A stretch of 64,000 bases of DNA from JAFLCL01 sp039809495 (GTDB lineage: Bacteria > Myxococcota_A > Polyangia > Polyangiales > Sandaracinaceae): positions 1-64,000 of the forward strand of contig JBDHVC010000002.1 in assembly GCA_039809495.1 (NCBI GenBank), written 5' to 3'. Position 1 is the first letter of the stretch; every line of letters begins with the position of its first letter. Both the position numbers and the translations under genes were made by a program. The notes beneath the pieces were generated by a model. That model did no database searches. It was not told where the DNA came from and worked only from the letters and a program-made list of their open reading frames with translations. This document shows, one piece after another, positions 28,847 through 37,578 of this stretch.

Positions 28847-30102
28847 TCGACGCTCTCGAGCCGATCGGGACCGACCCCGAGCGTGCGGATGCGCGCGCCG
28901 GTTCGCTCCTCGGTGAGGGCGACGATCCGTCGGACCGCGTCGGGCAGCGCCGCGAGCGTGCGGCACGAGGCGAGGCTCGTGTGAAACCCCTCGACCTCGA
29001 CGTAGATCGGCTCCGCCTCGCCCAGGCGCCGCGAGGGGAGGTGCGAGACCTCGTGCCCATCGAGGCGATAGCCGACACAGACACGGATCGTGTCGAGCCC
29101 CTCGAGGACGTCGATCTTCGTCATCGCCAGCTCGGTCACCCCGTTCAAGCGGACCGCGTGACGGAGCGCGACGAGATCGAGCCAGCCGCATCGCCGAGGC
29201 CGCCCGGTGACCGAGCCGAACTCACCGCCACGCTGCCGAATTCGGTCGCCGATCGCGCCGTCGATCTCCGTGGGGAAGGGGCCGGCGCCGACGCGCGTCG
29301 TGTACGCCTTGGTGATCCCGATGACCCTCGAGATCGCCGTCGGGCCGACCCCGAGCCCGCTCGCCGCGCCGCTCGCGAGCACCGTCGAGCTCGTCACGAA
29401 GGGGTAGGTCCCGTGGTCGATGTCGAGGAGCGAGCCCTGCGCGCCCTCGGCGACGACGCGCTCACCTCGGGCGACCGCGTCTTGGAGCCGGCCGGTCGCG
29501 TCGCCGACGAGGGGCGCGAGCGCGCGGCCGTGCTCGAGCGCGGCCAGGATGATCGGCTCGGGCTCGGGCACGGTCCCTCCGAGGCGCGCGATGGTCGGCG
29601 CCCAATTCGCGATCGCCGTCATGATCCGCGCGCGCGCGGCCTCCTCGTCGAGGAGGTCGGCCATGCGCACGCCGCGCCGCCCGACCTTGTCCTCGTAGGC
29701 AGGCCCGATCCCGCGCTTCGTCGTCCCGATCGCGTCCGAGCCGGCCTCGCGCAGCCGATCGACCTCCATGTGGTAGGGGAGCACGACGTGCGCCTGCTCC
29801 GAGATGAGGACGCGGCGGGCGCTGGTGTCGATGCCCGCGGCCTCGAGCGCGGTGAGCTCGGCGCGGAGCACGGTGGGGTCGATCACCATGCCGGCGCCCA
29901 GCACGCAGAGGGGCCGCGGCTGGAGGATGCCCGAGGGGACCAGGCGGATGATCGTCTTCTTGCCGGAGACGACCAGCGTGTGACCCGCGTTCGCGCCGCC
30001 GCCGAAGCGCGCGACGACGTCGGCTCGCTCGGCGAGCGCGTCGACGACCTTCCCCTTGCCCTCGTCGCCCCACTGCGCCCCGACGATGACCTCGATGCTC
30101 AT
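28837..30102 (-). CDS. purA: Adenylosuccinate synthase
   Basis: A 421-residue enzyme that joins IMP and aspartate using GTP, the first committed step from IMP to AMP, in the cytoplasm. The GTP-binding opening GAQWGDEGKGK is present with catalytic D13, followed by catalytic H41 in GANAGHTLV. Further signatures are GTTKRGIGPAYEDKVGRRGVR, EGAQGSLLDIDHGTYPFVTSS and GVTELAMTKIDVLEG. The length is normal. The start overlaps the hisZ stop by four bases, so the two are co-translated; this hisZ-purA pairing is common in bacteria. Confidence 0.97.
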   Translation of the reverse strand: MSIEVIVGAQWGDEGKGKVVDALAERADVVARFGGGANAGHTLVVSGKKTIIRLVPSGILQPRPLCVLGAGMVIDPTVLRAELTALEAAGIDTSARRVLISEQAHVVLPYHMEVDRLREAGSDAIGTTKRGIGPAYEDKVGRRGVRMADLLDEEAARARIMTAIANWAPTIARLGGTVPEPEPIILAALEHGRALAPLVGDATGRLQDAVARGERVVAEGAQGSLLDIDHGTYPFVTSSTVLASGAASGLGVGPTAISRVIGITKAYTTRVGAGPFPTEIDGAIGDRIRQRGGEFGSVTGRPRRCGWLDLVALRHAVRLNGVTELAMTKIDVLEGLDTIRVCVGYRLDGHEVSHLPSRRLGEAEPIYVEVEGFHTSLASCRTLAALPDAVRRIVALTEERTGARIRTLGVGPDRLESVDLG

Positions 30103-31367
30103 GGCTCAGCTCCTCCCCGTCCTCGCTCGCTCTTCGTCGAGAGCACCTGGATCAGGACGTCGCGCGAGCAGCGCTCGCGGGTCCCGTCGATCCACTGAAC
30201 CGTCACGCCGGAGGGGTCCTCGGACACGGTGGCGGCGAGGGACCACGCGCGGGCATGCGCGAGCGCGATCGCGGGATCGTCGGTGTGAGCCGCGGCGCAG
30301 GCGATCCCCGCTCGGCGCAGCGCCGCCGCGATCGGCGTCTCCTCGTGCCCGACGAGCGCGACGCCGAGCGCGCTCGGCGTAGGCGAGACGCGATCGCGCT
30401 GCTCGAGCGCGCGCTCGACGTGATCGAGATCGATCGCGAAGCCGCTCGCCGGGAGCGATCGGCCGAAGCGAGCGAGGAGATCGTCGTAGCGTCCGCCGCC
30501 ACCGATCGGCTCGCCGGGGCCCTCGACGAGCAGCGCGAAGCTCGGGCCGGTGTAGTAGTCGAAGCCGCGAATCTCGCCGAGATCGAAGCTCAACCGCGGC
30601 TCGAGCCCGCCGCGGATCAGCGCGGCGCTCAGCGCGACGATGGCGTCGAGGTGTGGCCGGCCCTCATCGGTGATCTTCGCGCGGGCGCGCTCGAGCACCT
30701 CGAGGTCGCCGACGAGCTCGACGAGCTCGACGAGCAGCCGCTCGCTCGCCGCCTCGAGCTTCGCCCCATGGAGCGCCCGCTCGACGCCGACGCGGTCCTT
30801 TCGGCCGAGCGCGTCCGCGACGCTCGCTCGCCGCTCGGGCGCGAGGGGCGTCAGGAGCGCGCGGACCATCGGGACGGCGGCGATCTCGATGCGGTGCTCG
30901 AGGCCGACGCGATCGAGCAGCCGCGAGGCGAGCGTCACGATCTCCGCGTCGCCTCGCGCGTCGGCGACGCCGATGCACTCCGCCCCGATCTGCGCGATCT
31001 GGCGCTGACGGCGCGCGCGGCCGCGCGGCGTGCGCAGGACGTGTCCCTCGTAGTAGAGGCGGTGCGGCGGCGTCCGCTCGCCCAGGCGTGTCCCGACGAC
31101 CCGCGCGACCTGCACGGTGAGATCGGGGCGAAACGCCGACACGGCGCCCGTCTCGGGATCGATGAAGCGCAGGAGATCGTCCCCCAGGCTCCCGAGCCCT
31201 CGCTCGAGCGTCGCCGCCGTCTCGAACGGCGGCGTGGTCAAGAGGGCGTAGCCGTGGAGCTCGAGCTCACGCGACAGCTCGCGGACCATCGCGCGTCGGC
31301 GCGCCGCGCGCGGCGGCAGGAGATCGCGCGTGCCGACGGGCGGCGCGAGGCCTGAGCCTCGATCCAT
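30099..31367 (-). CDS. hisZ: ATP phosphoribosyltransferase regulatory subunit
   Basis: About 422 residues, related to histidyl-tRNA synthetase but without tRNA-binding function. HisZ combines with a short HisG to form the first enzyme of histidine synthesis. The class II core is visible: GTRDLLPP near the start, motif 2 region FRPDLTVQVARVV, and the histidine-binding block GEIRGFDYYTGPSFALLVEG followed by GGGGRYDDLLARFG. The weak C-terminal domain and the neighbour purA favour HisZ over HisS. The start is uncertain: 31367 gives a normal HisZ N-terminus, while upstream starts (31409, 31415) add about 15 residues; none has a good ribosome site. Confidence 0.85.
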   Translation of the reverse strand: MDRGSGLAPPVGTRDLLPPRAARRRAMVRELSRELELHGYALLTTPPFETAATLERGLGSLGDDLLRFIDPETGAVSAFRPDLTVQVARVVGTRLGERTPPHRLYYEGHVLRTPRGRARRQRQIAQIGAECIGVADARGDAEIVTLASRLLDRVGLEHRIEIAAVPMVRALLTPLAPERRASVADALGRKDRVGVERALHGAKLEAASERLLVELVELVGDLEVLERARAKITDEGRPHLDAIVALSAALIRGGLEPRLSFDLGEIRGFDYYTGPSFALLVEGPGEPIGGGGRYDDLLARFGRSLPASGFAIDLDHVERALEQRDRVSPTPSALGVALVGHEETPIAAALRRAGIACAAAHTDDPAIALAHARAWSLAATVSEDPSGVTVQWIDGTRERCSRDVLIQVLSTKSERGRGGAEP

Positions 31368-31460
31368 CGAACCGGCGCGCGCCAGCGTGTCGCCGAGCGT
31401 GCTACGCATGCGCACGAGGAGCGCAACTAGCAGCGGCGCCTCTCTGGGTCAAGCGTGCTG

Positions 31461-33461
31461 TCACGTCGCCGAGGCGCGGGATCGAGAGACGATCTGGAGC
31501 GCGCCGAGGGCGATGAGCAGCAGGACCTCGCGTCGCGCGATCCGCGGATCGCGGAGCTGCACCTCGCGCGGAGGGGGAGGGAGCTCGGCCAGCGTCGTGG
31601 GCTCGCTCGCGTGGTCGAGGATCGTGCGGGCGGAGGCGGTCAATTGCGCGTGCGCGAGCCCGCGTGGCGCCGGTCGCGCGGCCCGGAACGTGAGCTCATC
31701 GAGGTCGGCGTCGAGGCCCGCGGCGAGGCGCCGCTCGATCCCCGCCTCGAGGAGGCGCCACGGCTCGAGGCCGAGCGGGAAGCCGCTCGGGGGGCGGGCG
31801 ATGCCGCGGAAGAACGATATCTCTCCGCGCTCCCACGTGAAGAGGTCGAGCAGCTTCTCCTGCACCTGCGTCGCGATGTGGCGAAAGAGCTGGACCGGCT
31901 CGACGAGCCCGAGCGCCGTCAGCGTGTCGCCGAGCCGCCCCTCGAACCGCGGCATCACCGCCAGCGCCATGTCGAGCTCGCCGCGCGAGACCACGCCGCG
32001 CGCGACCAGATACTCGCCGAGCAGCTCGCTGGCGAGGTTCGAGGAGACGAACTCGGGCGCGCCGTCGACGACGTAGATCTCCTTCCGGATCGAGCTCTGC
32101 TCGAAGAGGAGCAGGCCCGTCTCGCGCTCGAGGAGCACCCGCCCGAGCGCCCTCCCGACGCCGCCCGCCTCGACGCCGTAGCGCGCGTCGGGCGCGCTCG
32201 GGACCGCGTAGCGGTGCGTGCGCTCGTCGAGGCTCGAAGCGGGCATGTGGCGCGCGATGTCGCCTCGCGCGCGCAAGCGCTGAAAGGGCTCCCCCACCGC
32301 CGCCAGCTCGTCGTCGGCGCCCACGTCGCTCGTCGCGACCGCCTCGACGAGCCGCGCGTAGGTCCAGGGCCCGAGCAGCCGACCATCGTGGGTGCGCACC
32401 TGAAAGAGCGGCTCGTCTTCGCGCGGCGTGTGCAGCACCGCGTCTTCGATGGAGGCGGCCGGGACGAGCCCGGAGAGCCCGCGCGCGCGCCGCGCCTCGC
32501 CGACCACGCCCGCGAGCGTCGCCGCCGTCGCGGCGTCGTGCGAGACGTCGATCCCGGAGGTGGCCGCGGCGCGCTCGAGGAGCTCCGAGAGCGCGAGCGC
32601 CGTCGGCGAGCGGTCCTCCGGATCCTGCGCCAGCCCTCGCCGGAGCGCCGCTCGCAGCGCGTCGGGCAGCGCGCTCGCCTCGTCGAGGACGCGGAGATCG
32701 GCGTCGCGGATCGCGAGGAGGATCGCGAGCTCCGAGTTCCCGGTGAAGAGCGGCCGCCCGATGAGCAGCTCCCCGACGATCACGGCCGCGGCGAACACGT
32801 CCGCTCGTCGATCCGCGGCTCGCCCGGCGACCTGCTCCGGGCTCAGGTAGCCGATCTTGCCCTTGCCGCGCGCCCCCGCCGCCGCCTGGGGAAACGACTC
32901 GCTGAGGAGCGCTCGCGCGATGCCGAAGTCGCCGAGCTTCACCTCGCCGTGCTCGGAGAGCAGGAGGTTGCTCGGGCTCACGTCACGGTGGACGAGACCG
33001 AGCGGTCGACCCGCCTCGTCGAGCGCCGAGTGGACCGCGTGGAGCGCCGCGAGGAGCTCGTGCGCGACGTGGAGCGAGAGCTCGGGGCCGAGGACCCGGC
33101 CTTCTCGCGCGAGCCACCGCGTGAGCCGAAAGAGGTCGACGCCCGGGACGTGCTCGAGCACGAGGTAGGGCAGGCCCTCCGCCTCGCCGCTGCCGAGCAC
33201 CTTCACGACGTTCGGATGGACGACGAGGCTGCCGAGTCTCGCCTCCTCGCGAAACATCGCGCGCGCCGAGGGCTCGCTCGCGAGGCTCGGCAGCATCCGC
33301 TTGAGGACGACGGTGCGTGGCGCGCCGATCGCGCGTGGCTCGCTCGCGCGGAACACCTCCGCCATCCCGCCGACCGCGATCCGCTCGGCGATGACGTAGG
33401 CGTCGACGTGGGTGTTCGGGGCGGGAGGCTCGGGAGGCGAGGGAGGTCGCGTGACCCGCAT
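31461..33461 (-). CDS. Ser/Thr protein kinase with GYF-like and DUF4388-like modules
   Basis: A 666-residue Hanks-type kinase. The kinase domain is at about 22-290: glycine loop IAVGGMAEVF, catalytic Lys in VVLKRM, catalytic loop HRDVSPSNLLL (a myxobacterial variant of HRDxKPxN) and DFGIAR. It is followed by a GYF-like module (FQVRTHDGRLLGPWTYARLVEAV, about 345-400) and a DUF4388-like region (GRALGRVLLERETGLLLFE, SNLASELLGEYLVARGVV, about 430-560). No transmembrane helix is evident, so it is probably cytoplasmic. Partner and signal are unknown. It is divergent from the act respiratory cluster, with 233 bp between starts. Confidence 0.85.
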   Translation of the reverse strand: MRVTRPPSPPEPPAPNTHVDAYVIAERIAVGGMAEVFRASEPRAIGAPRTVVLKRMLPSLASEPSARAMFREEARLGSLVVHPNVVKVLGSGEAEGLPYLVLEHVPGVDLFRLTRWLAREGRVLGPELSLHVAHELLAALHAVHSALDEAGRPLGLVHRDVSPSNLLLSEHGEVKLGDFGIARALLSESFPQAAAGARGKGKIGYLSPEQVAGRAADRRADVFAAAVIVGELLIGRPLFTGNSELAILLAIRDADLRVLDEASALPDALRAALRRGLAQDPEDRSPTALALSELLERAAATSGIDVSHDAATAATLAGVVGEARRARGLSGLVPAASIEDAVLHTPREDEPLFQVRTHDGRLLGPWTYARLVEAVATSDVGADDELAAVGEPFQRLRARGDIARHMPASSLDERTHRYAVPSAPDARYGVEAGGVGRALGRVLLERETGLLLFEQSSIRKEIYVVDGAPEFVSSNLASELLGEYLVARGVVSRGELDMALAVMPRFEGRLGDTLTALGLVEPVQLFRHIATQVQEKLLDLFTWERGEISFFRGIARPPSGFPLGLEPWRLLEAGIERRLAAGLDADLDELTFRAARPAPRGLAHAQLTASARTILDHASEPTTLAELPPPPREVQLRDPRIARREVLLLIALGALQIVSRSRASAT

Positions 33462-33587
33462 CCGAACAGGGTAACCCGTTTGCCTCGCCGACGTGCCCCG
33501 TCGTTCGAGCGCCCGAGCGGAGCCCGAGACCCCGCGTCGATCGCGCTCGGTCGATCGACGGCGTCCGTCGTCGGGGGTGCTCGACGT

Positions 33588-33605
33588 CGCTTCGTAGGAG
33601 AAGCG
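33588..33605. promoter_or_regulatory. Inverted repeat upstream of the act promoter
   Basis: Arms CGCTTC and GAAGCG with a 6-base loop, ending 22 bases before the -35 box of actA. A candidate operator or hairpin with modest statistical weight in GC-rich DNA. Confidence 0.3.
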
Positions 33606-33627
33606 TCAACTACCCGGGAGAACGGGG

Positions 33628-33656
33628 TTGATTCATTTCGATGCGGGCGCTATAGA
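33628..33656 (+). promoter_or_regulatory. Sigma-70 promoter of the act respiratory cluster
   Basis: TTGATT (33628-33633), a 17-bp spacer, then TATAGA (33651-33656). A 10-bp palindrome AGCGGCCGCT (33656-33665) covers the predicted start point and could be an operator. The leader to actA is about 30 bases. Confidence 0.6.
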
Positions 33657-33694
33657 GCGGCCGCTTCGCAGCCGGAGTCCCGAACGAGCGCGAC

Positions 33695-34375
33695 ATGCAG
33701 ATATTCCCCAGAACCCTGAATTTGCTGTCGCTCGTAGCGGCAGTGGTCACGACGGTCGGGGGTGGCGTCCTGACTTTCGTCGTCGCCTACTATTTCTCAC
33801 CGTGGAACACGCAGGTCGGCTATGCGCCGACGCAACCGATCCCGTTCAGCCATCGCCTCCACGCGGGGCAGCTCGGGCTCGACTGTCGGTACTGCCACGC
33901 CAACGTCGAGCGCTCGTATGAGGCGATGATCCCACCCACGCAGACCTGCATGGGCTGTCACTCCGCCCTCCACACCGACAGCAACGATCCGAACCGCTCG
34001 ACCCGCGCCTCTCTCCAGCCGCTCTTCGACTCCTGGGCGCACGACCTCCCGGTGGAGTGGGTTCGTGTCCACAACCTGCCCGACCACGCCTACTTCGATC
34101 ACAGCGTGCACCTGAGCGCCGGGGTTGGCTGTGCGTCATGTCACGGCCGGATCGATCAGATGGAGGTGGTGCGGCAGGACCAGCCGCTCAGCATGTCGTG
34201 GTGCCTCGACTGCCACCGCGATCCGGAGCCGAACCTCCGCCCGGTCTCGGAGATCACGAACATGGCGTGGCACCGCCCCGACGGCGTCACGCCCGCGGAA
34301 TTTGCAGCGTCGCTGGTCGAGGACGGCCAGCGCTACGTGACCCCACCCGAGACCTGCACGGGGTGCCATCGATGA
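33695..34375 (+). CDS. actA: Alternative Complex III pentaheme cytochrome c subunit
   Basis: A 226-residue membrane-anchored multiheme cytochrome. One N-terminal helix (about 8-32) acts as signal anchor, and the periplasmic part has exactly five CxxCH heme c motifs: CRYCH, CMGCH, CASCH, CLDCH and CTGCH. In Alternative Complex III (a quinol:cytochrome c or oxidase oxidoreductase unrelated to bc1) ActA passes electrons from the ActB iron-sulfur chain to ActE or an acceptor. It is the first gene of a tight operon: its stop overlaps the actB start (ATGA). Confidence 0.93.
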   Translation: MQIFPRTLNLLSLVAAVVTTVGGGVLTFVVAYYFSPWNTQVGYAPTQPIPFSHRLHAGQLGLDCRYCHANVERSYEAMIPPTQTCMGCHSALHTDSNDPNRSTRASLQPLFDSWAHDLPVEWVRVHNLPDHAYFDHSVHLSAGVGCASCHGRIDQMEVVRQDQPLSMSWCLDCHRDPEPNLRPVSEITNMAWHRPDGVTPAEFAASLVEDGQRYVTPPETCTGCHR

Positions 34376-37300
34376 CCAAGCGATTGCCGGTCCTGGGCCA
34401 GGCGAGCGGCGCCGCCGCTCCGAAGGCCAACACGCCACGCGTCTGGCGCAGCCTCGAGGAGCAGAGCGACCCGAAGCGATATCGTGAGCTCGCGAAGGCG
34501 GGTGAGGGTGGCGTCCAGGTCGACGTCGCGCGAGACCCGTCCGCCGGCGTCACGACCCCGAGCGACACGCTCACGGTCACCCGGCGCAGCTTCCTCGCGG
34601 TCGCCTCCGCGGCGACGACCGCCGTCGCGGCGTCGGGCTGCATCCGCCGCCCCGCCGAGCAGATCCTGCCCTACACGCGCGCGCCGGAGTACTCGCTGCC
34701 GGGCATCGCGCTCCACTTCGCGACCGTCCTCGCGCACAACGGTGACGCGGTCGGCGTCCTCGTCGAGCAGCACGAGGGCCGCCCGACGAAGATCGAGGGC
34801 AACCCCCAGCACGCCGCGAGCAACCCGGGGCGCCTCGGCGAGTGGGGCGGCACGGACACCCCGACCCAAGCCGCGATCCTGGATCTCTACGATCAAGACC
34901 GCTCGGGCACGATCGCGCACCGCGTCGATGGGCAGCGCGACGAGGTGAGCTGGGCCGACCTCGACGACGCGCTCGCCACCCACTTCGCCTCGCTCGAGGC
35001 GGACGGCGGCGCGAGCATCCACGTCCTCCACGAGCCGATCACCTCGCCGACGCTCCTGCGCGTCAAGGAGGCCTTCTCTCGGCGCTTCCCGCGCGCGAGC
35101 TTCCATCCTTGGTCCGCGGTGAACGACGCGAACGTCCTCGCCGGCGTCGCGCTCGCCACGGGCCGTCGCGCGCGCCCGCTCGTCGACTACTCGGCGGCCG
35201 AGGTCATCCTCTCGCTCGACAGCGACTTCCTCTCGACCGAGCCCGGCGGCGTGATGAACGCCCGCCTCTTCGCGGCAGGCCGCAGGATCGAGAGCGTCCG
35301 CTCGTCGATGAACCGGCTCTACGTCGTCGAGTCGACCCTCTCGCTCACGGGCTCGAACGCGGACCATCGGCTGCGCCTCGCCTCGCGCGACGTGCTCGCC
35401 TACGCGCGCTCGCTCGCGCACACCCTCGCGAGCAAGGGCGCCAGCGCGCTCGGCGCGATCGTCGAGGGGCCTGGCGACGTCGAGGTGCCGAGCGTCTGGC
35501 TCGACAAGGTCGCCGACGATCTGCTCGCCCACCGCGGTCGCGTCGCCGTCGTCGCCGGCTCGCGCCAGCCGGCCGCCGTTCACGCGCTCGTCGCCGCGAT
35601 CAACGCGGCGCTCGGCGCCTCGAGCGGCCTCGTCCGCTACGCCGAGCCGCTCGACGCGAGCGACGCGGACCCCGCCGCGAGCCTGCGCGCGGTCGTCGAG
35701 CAGGCCGACGGCTCGACGATCGTCGTCCTCGGCGGAAACCCCGTCTACGACGCGCCCGCCGACGTCGACGTCGCGGGAGCCCTCGGTCGCGCGGCGCTGT
35801 CGATCCACCTCGGCTCCCACGAGGACGAGACGAGCCAGCACGCGAGCTGGCACATCCCGATGTCGCACCCGCTCGAGAGCTGGGGCGATCAGCAGTCGCT
35901 CGACGGCACGATCGCGATCCAGCAGCCCCTCATCGCGCCGCTCCGCGGCGGTCGGAACGCGATCGAGGTGCTCGGTCAGCTCGCGGGCGAGGCCTCGTGG
36001 CGAGGCTACTTCGCGGTCCGCCAGACGCTCGCGAACCTGCGCGGCACCGCGCTCGGTTTCGAGGACGCGTGGCGCGACGCGCTCTTCCGGGGCGTCGTCA
36101 CCTACGATCGGCCGCGCGCTCCCGAGCCGAGCGTCGACGCCGCCGGGGTCCGGCGCGCGCTCGACGACGCCCCCGCCGTCAGCCACGAGGGTTGGGAGGT
36201 CGTCTTCGCGCCCGATCCGAAGGTCTTCGACGGTCGGCTCGCGAACAACCCGTGGCTGCAGGAGCTGCCCGATCCGATCACCAAGATCGTCTGGGACAAC
36301 GCCGCGATGCTCTCGTCCGCCTCGGCGAGCGAGCTCGGGGTGACGACGGGCAAGCTGCTCCGGATCACCGCGGGAGAGCGGGCGATCGAGATCCCCGCGG
36401 TCGTCGTCCCCGGCCACGCGGATCGATCGATCACCTTGAACCTCGGCTGGGGTCGCACCCACTCGGGCCAGTTCGCGAACGGGCGCGGCGTGAACGTCAG
36501 CGCCATCCGCACCTCGGGCGCGCTCGGGTTCGCCGGCGGTCTCGAGGTCAGCGCGACGGGAGGCTCCTACGATCTCGTGGCGACGCAGGAGCACCACTCG
36601 ATGGACGTCGATCCGACGATCCCGGGTGTGGGTCGCGTCGACATGCCCGAGCGCCCGCTCGCGATCGTCGGGACGCTCGCGCAGTACCACGAGCAGCCCG
36701 ACTTCGCGCAGTGGCGCGAGCCGACCCCGAACGTCGGTCCTCTCTGGACCGACGTCGACTACCAGTCACCCCAGGCGCCGGCGCAGGGTGGGACGAGCTG
36801 GTCGCTCGTGCCTCACCCGCGTCCGCCGGCCGAGAACGCGCCGCTTCGGCACGCGTGGGGCATGGCCATCGACCTCACCACGTGCACGGGCTGCAACGCC
36901 TGCATCGTCGCCTGCAACGCCGAGAACAACGTCGCGACCGTCGGCAAGGAGCAGGTCGCGCGCGGCCGCGAGATGCACTGGCTGCGCCTCGATCGCTACT
37001 TCGTCGGCGACGACACCGACGATCCGGCGGTCGCCTTCCAGCCCGTCGCCTGTCAGCACTGCGAGGAGGCGCCCTGCGAGAACGTGTGTCCGGTCAACGC
37101 GACCGCGCACAGCCCCGAGGGCCTGAACGAGATGGCGTACAACCGCTGCATCGGCACGCGGTACTGCGCCAACAACTGCCCGTACAAGGTGCGCCGGTTC
37201 AACTACCTCGCTTACGCCGGCCACCCGACCGAGCTCCAGCGGATGCAGTTCAACCCGAACGTCAGCGTCCGGATGCGCGGTGTCATGGAGAAGTGCACGT

Positions 37301-37578
37301 ACTGCGTGCAGCGCATCCAGGCCGTGAAGATCCACGCCCGCAACGAGGGGCGGCGCCCGCGCGACGGCGAGATCGTGCCGGCCTGCGCGCAGGCCTGCCC
37401 CTCGCAGGCGATCACGTTCGGCGATCTCAACGACCCGGAGTCGCGCGTCTCGCTCCAGGTGCGTAACGATCGCCAGTACAAGTTGCTCGCGCAGGTCGGC
37501 ACCAAGCCTCGGACGACATACCTCGCGCGGATCCGCAACCTCAACCCCGAGATGGGTTCGACCACGGAGAGCGCCTGA
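34372..37578 (+). CDS. actB: Alternative Complex III molybdoenzyme-like/iron-sulfur subunit
   Basis: A 1068-residue fusion of a molybdopterin-oxidoreductase-like domain and a ferredoxin-like domain. A twin-arginine signal (VTRRSFLAVASA, about 62-80) places it in the periplasm. The first about 730 residues resemble the catalytic domain but, as is normal for ActB, show no obvious Mo ligand. The last about 250 hold four cysteine clusters for Fe-S centres: CTGCNACIVAC, CQHCEEAPCENVCP, CIGTRYCANNCP and CTYC with CAQACP. It receives electrons from the quinol site in ActC. It overlaps actA and actC. Confidence 0.93.
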   Translation: MTKRLPVLGQASGAAAPKANTPRVWRSLEEQSDPKRYRELAKAGEGGVQVDVARDPSAGVTTPSDTLTVTRRSFLAVASAATTAVAASGCIRRPAEQILPYTRAPEYSLPGIALHFATVLAHNGDAVGVLVEQHEGRPTKIEGNPQHAASNPGRLGEWGGTDTPTQAAILDLYDQDRSGTIAHRVDGQRDEVSWADLDDALATHFASLEADGGASIHVLHEPITSPTLLRVKEAFSRRFPRASFHPWSAVNDANVLAGVALATGRRARPLVDYSAAEVILSLDSDFLSTEPGGVMNARLFAAGRRIESVRSSMNRLYVVESTLSLTGSNADHRLRLASRDVLAYARSLAHTLASKGASALGAIVEGPGDVEVPSVWLDKVADDLLAHRGRVAVVAGSRQPAAVHALVAAINAALGASSGLVRYAEPLDASDADPAASLRAVVEQADGSTIVVLGGNPVYDAPADVDVAGALGRAALSIHLGSHEDETSQHASWHIPMSHPLESWGDQQSLDGTIAIQQPLIAPLRGGRNAIEVLGQLAGEASWRGYFAVRQTLANLRGTALGFEDAWRDALFRGVVTYDRPRAPEPSVDAAGVRRALDDAPAVSHEGWEVVFAPDPKVFDGRLANNPWLQELPDPITKIVWDNAAMLSSASASELGVTTGKLLRITAGERAIEIPAVVVPGHADRSITLNLGWGRTHSGQFANGRGVNVSAIRTSGALGFAGGLEVSATGGSYDLVATQEHHSMDVDPTIPGVGRVDMPERPLAIVGTLAQYHEQPDFAQWREPTPNVGPLWTDVDYQSPQAPAQGGTSWSLVPHPRPPAENAPLRHAWGMAIDLTTCTGCNACIVACNAENNVATVGKEQVARGREMHWLRLDRYFVGDDTDDPAVAFQPVACQHCEEAPCENVCPVNATAHSPEGLNEMAYNRCIGTRYCANNCPYKVRRFNYLAYAGHPTELQRMQFNPNVSVRMRGVMEKCTYCVQRIQAVKIHARNEGRRPRDGEIVPACAQACPSQAITFGDLNDPESRVSLQVRNDRQYKLLAQVGTKPRTTYLARIRNLNPEMGSTTESA

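Noticed and set aside
34333..36690. A 785-codon minus-strand frame opposite actB
   Set aside because: Same antisense effect: no domain, no ribosome site, composition typical of a shadow.
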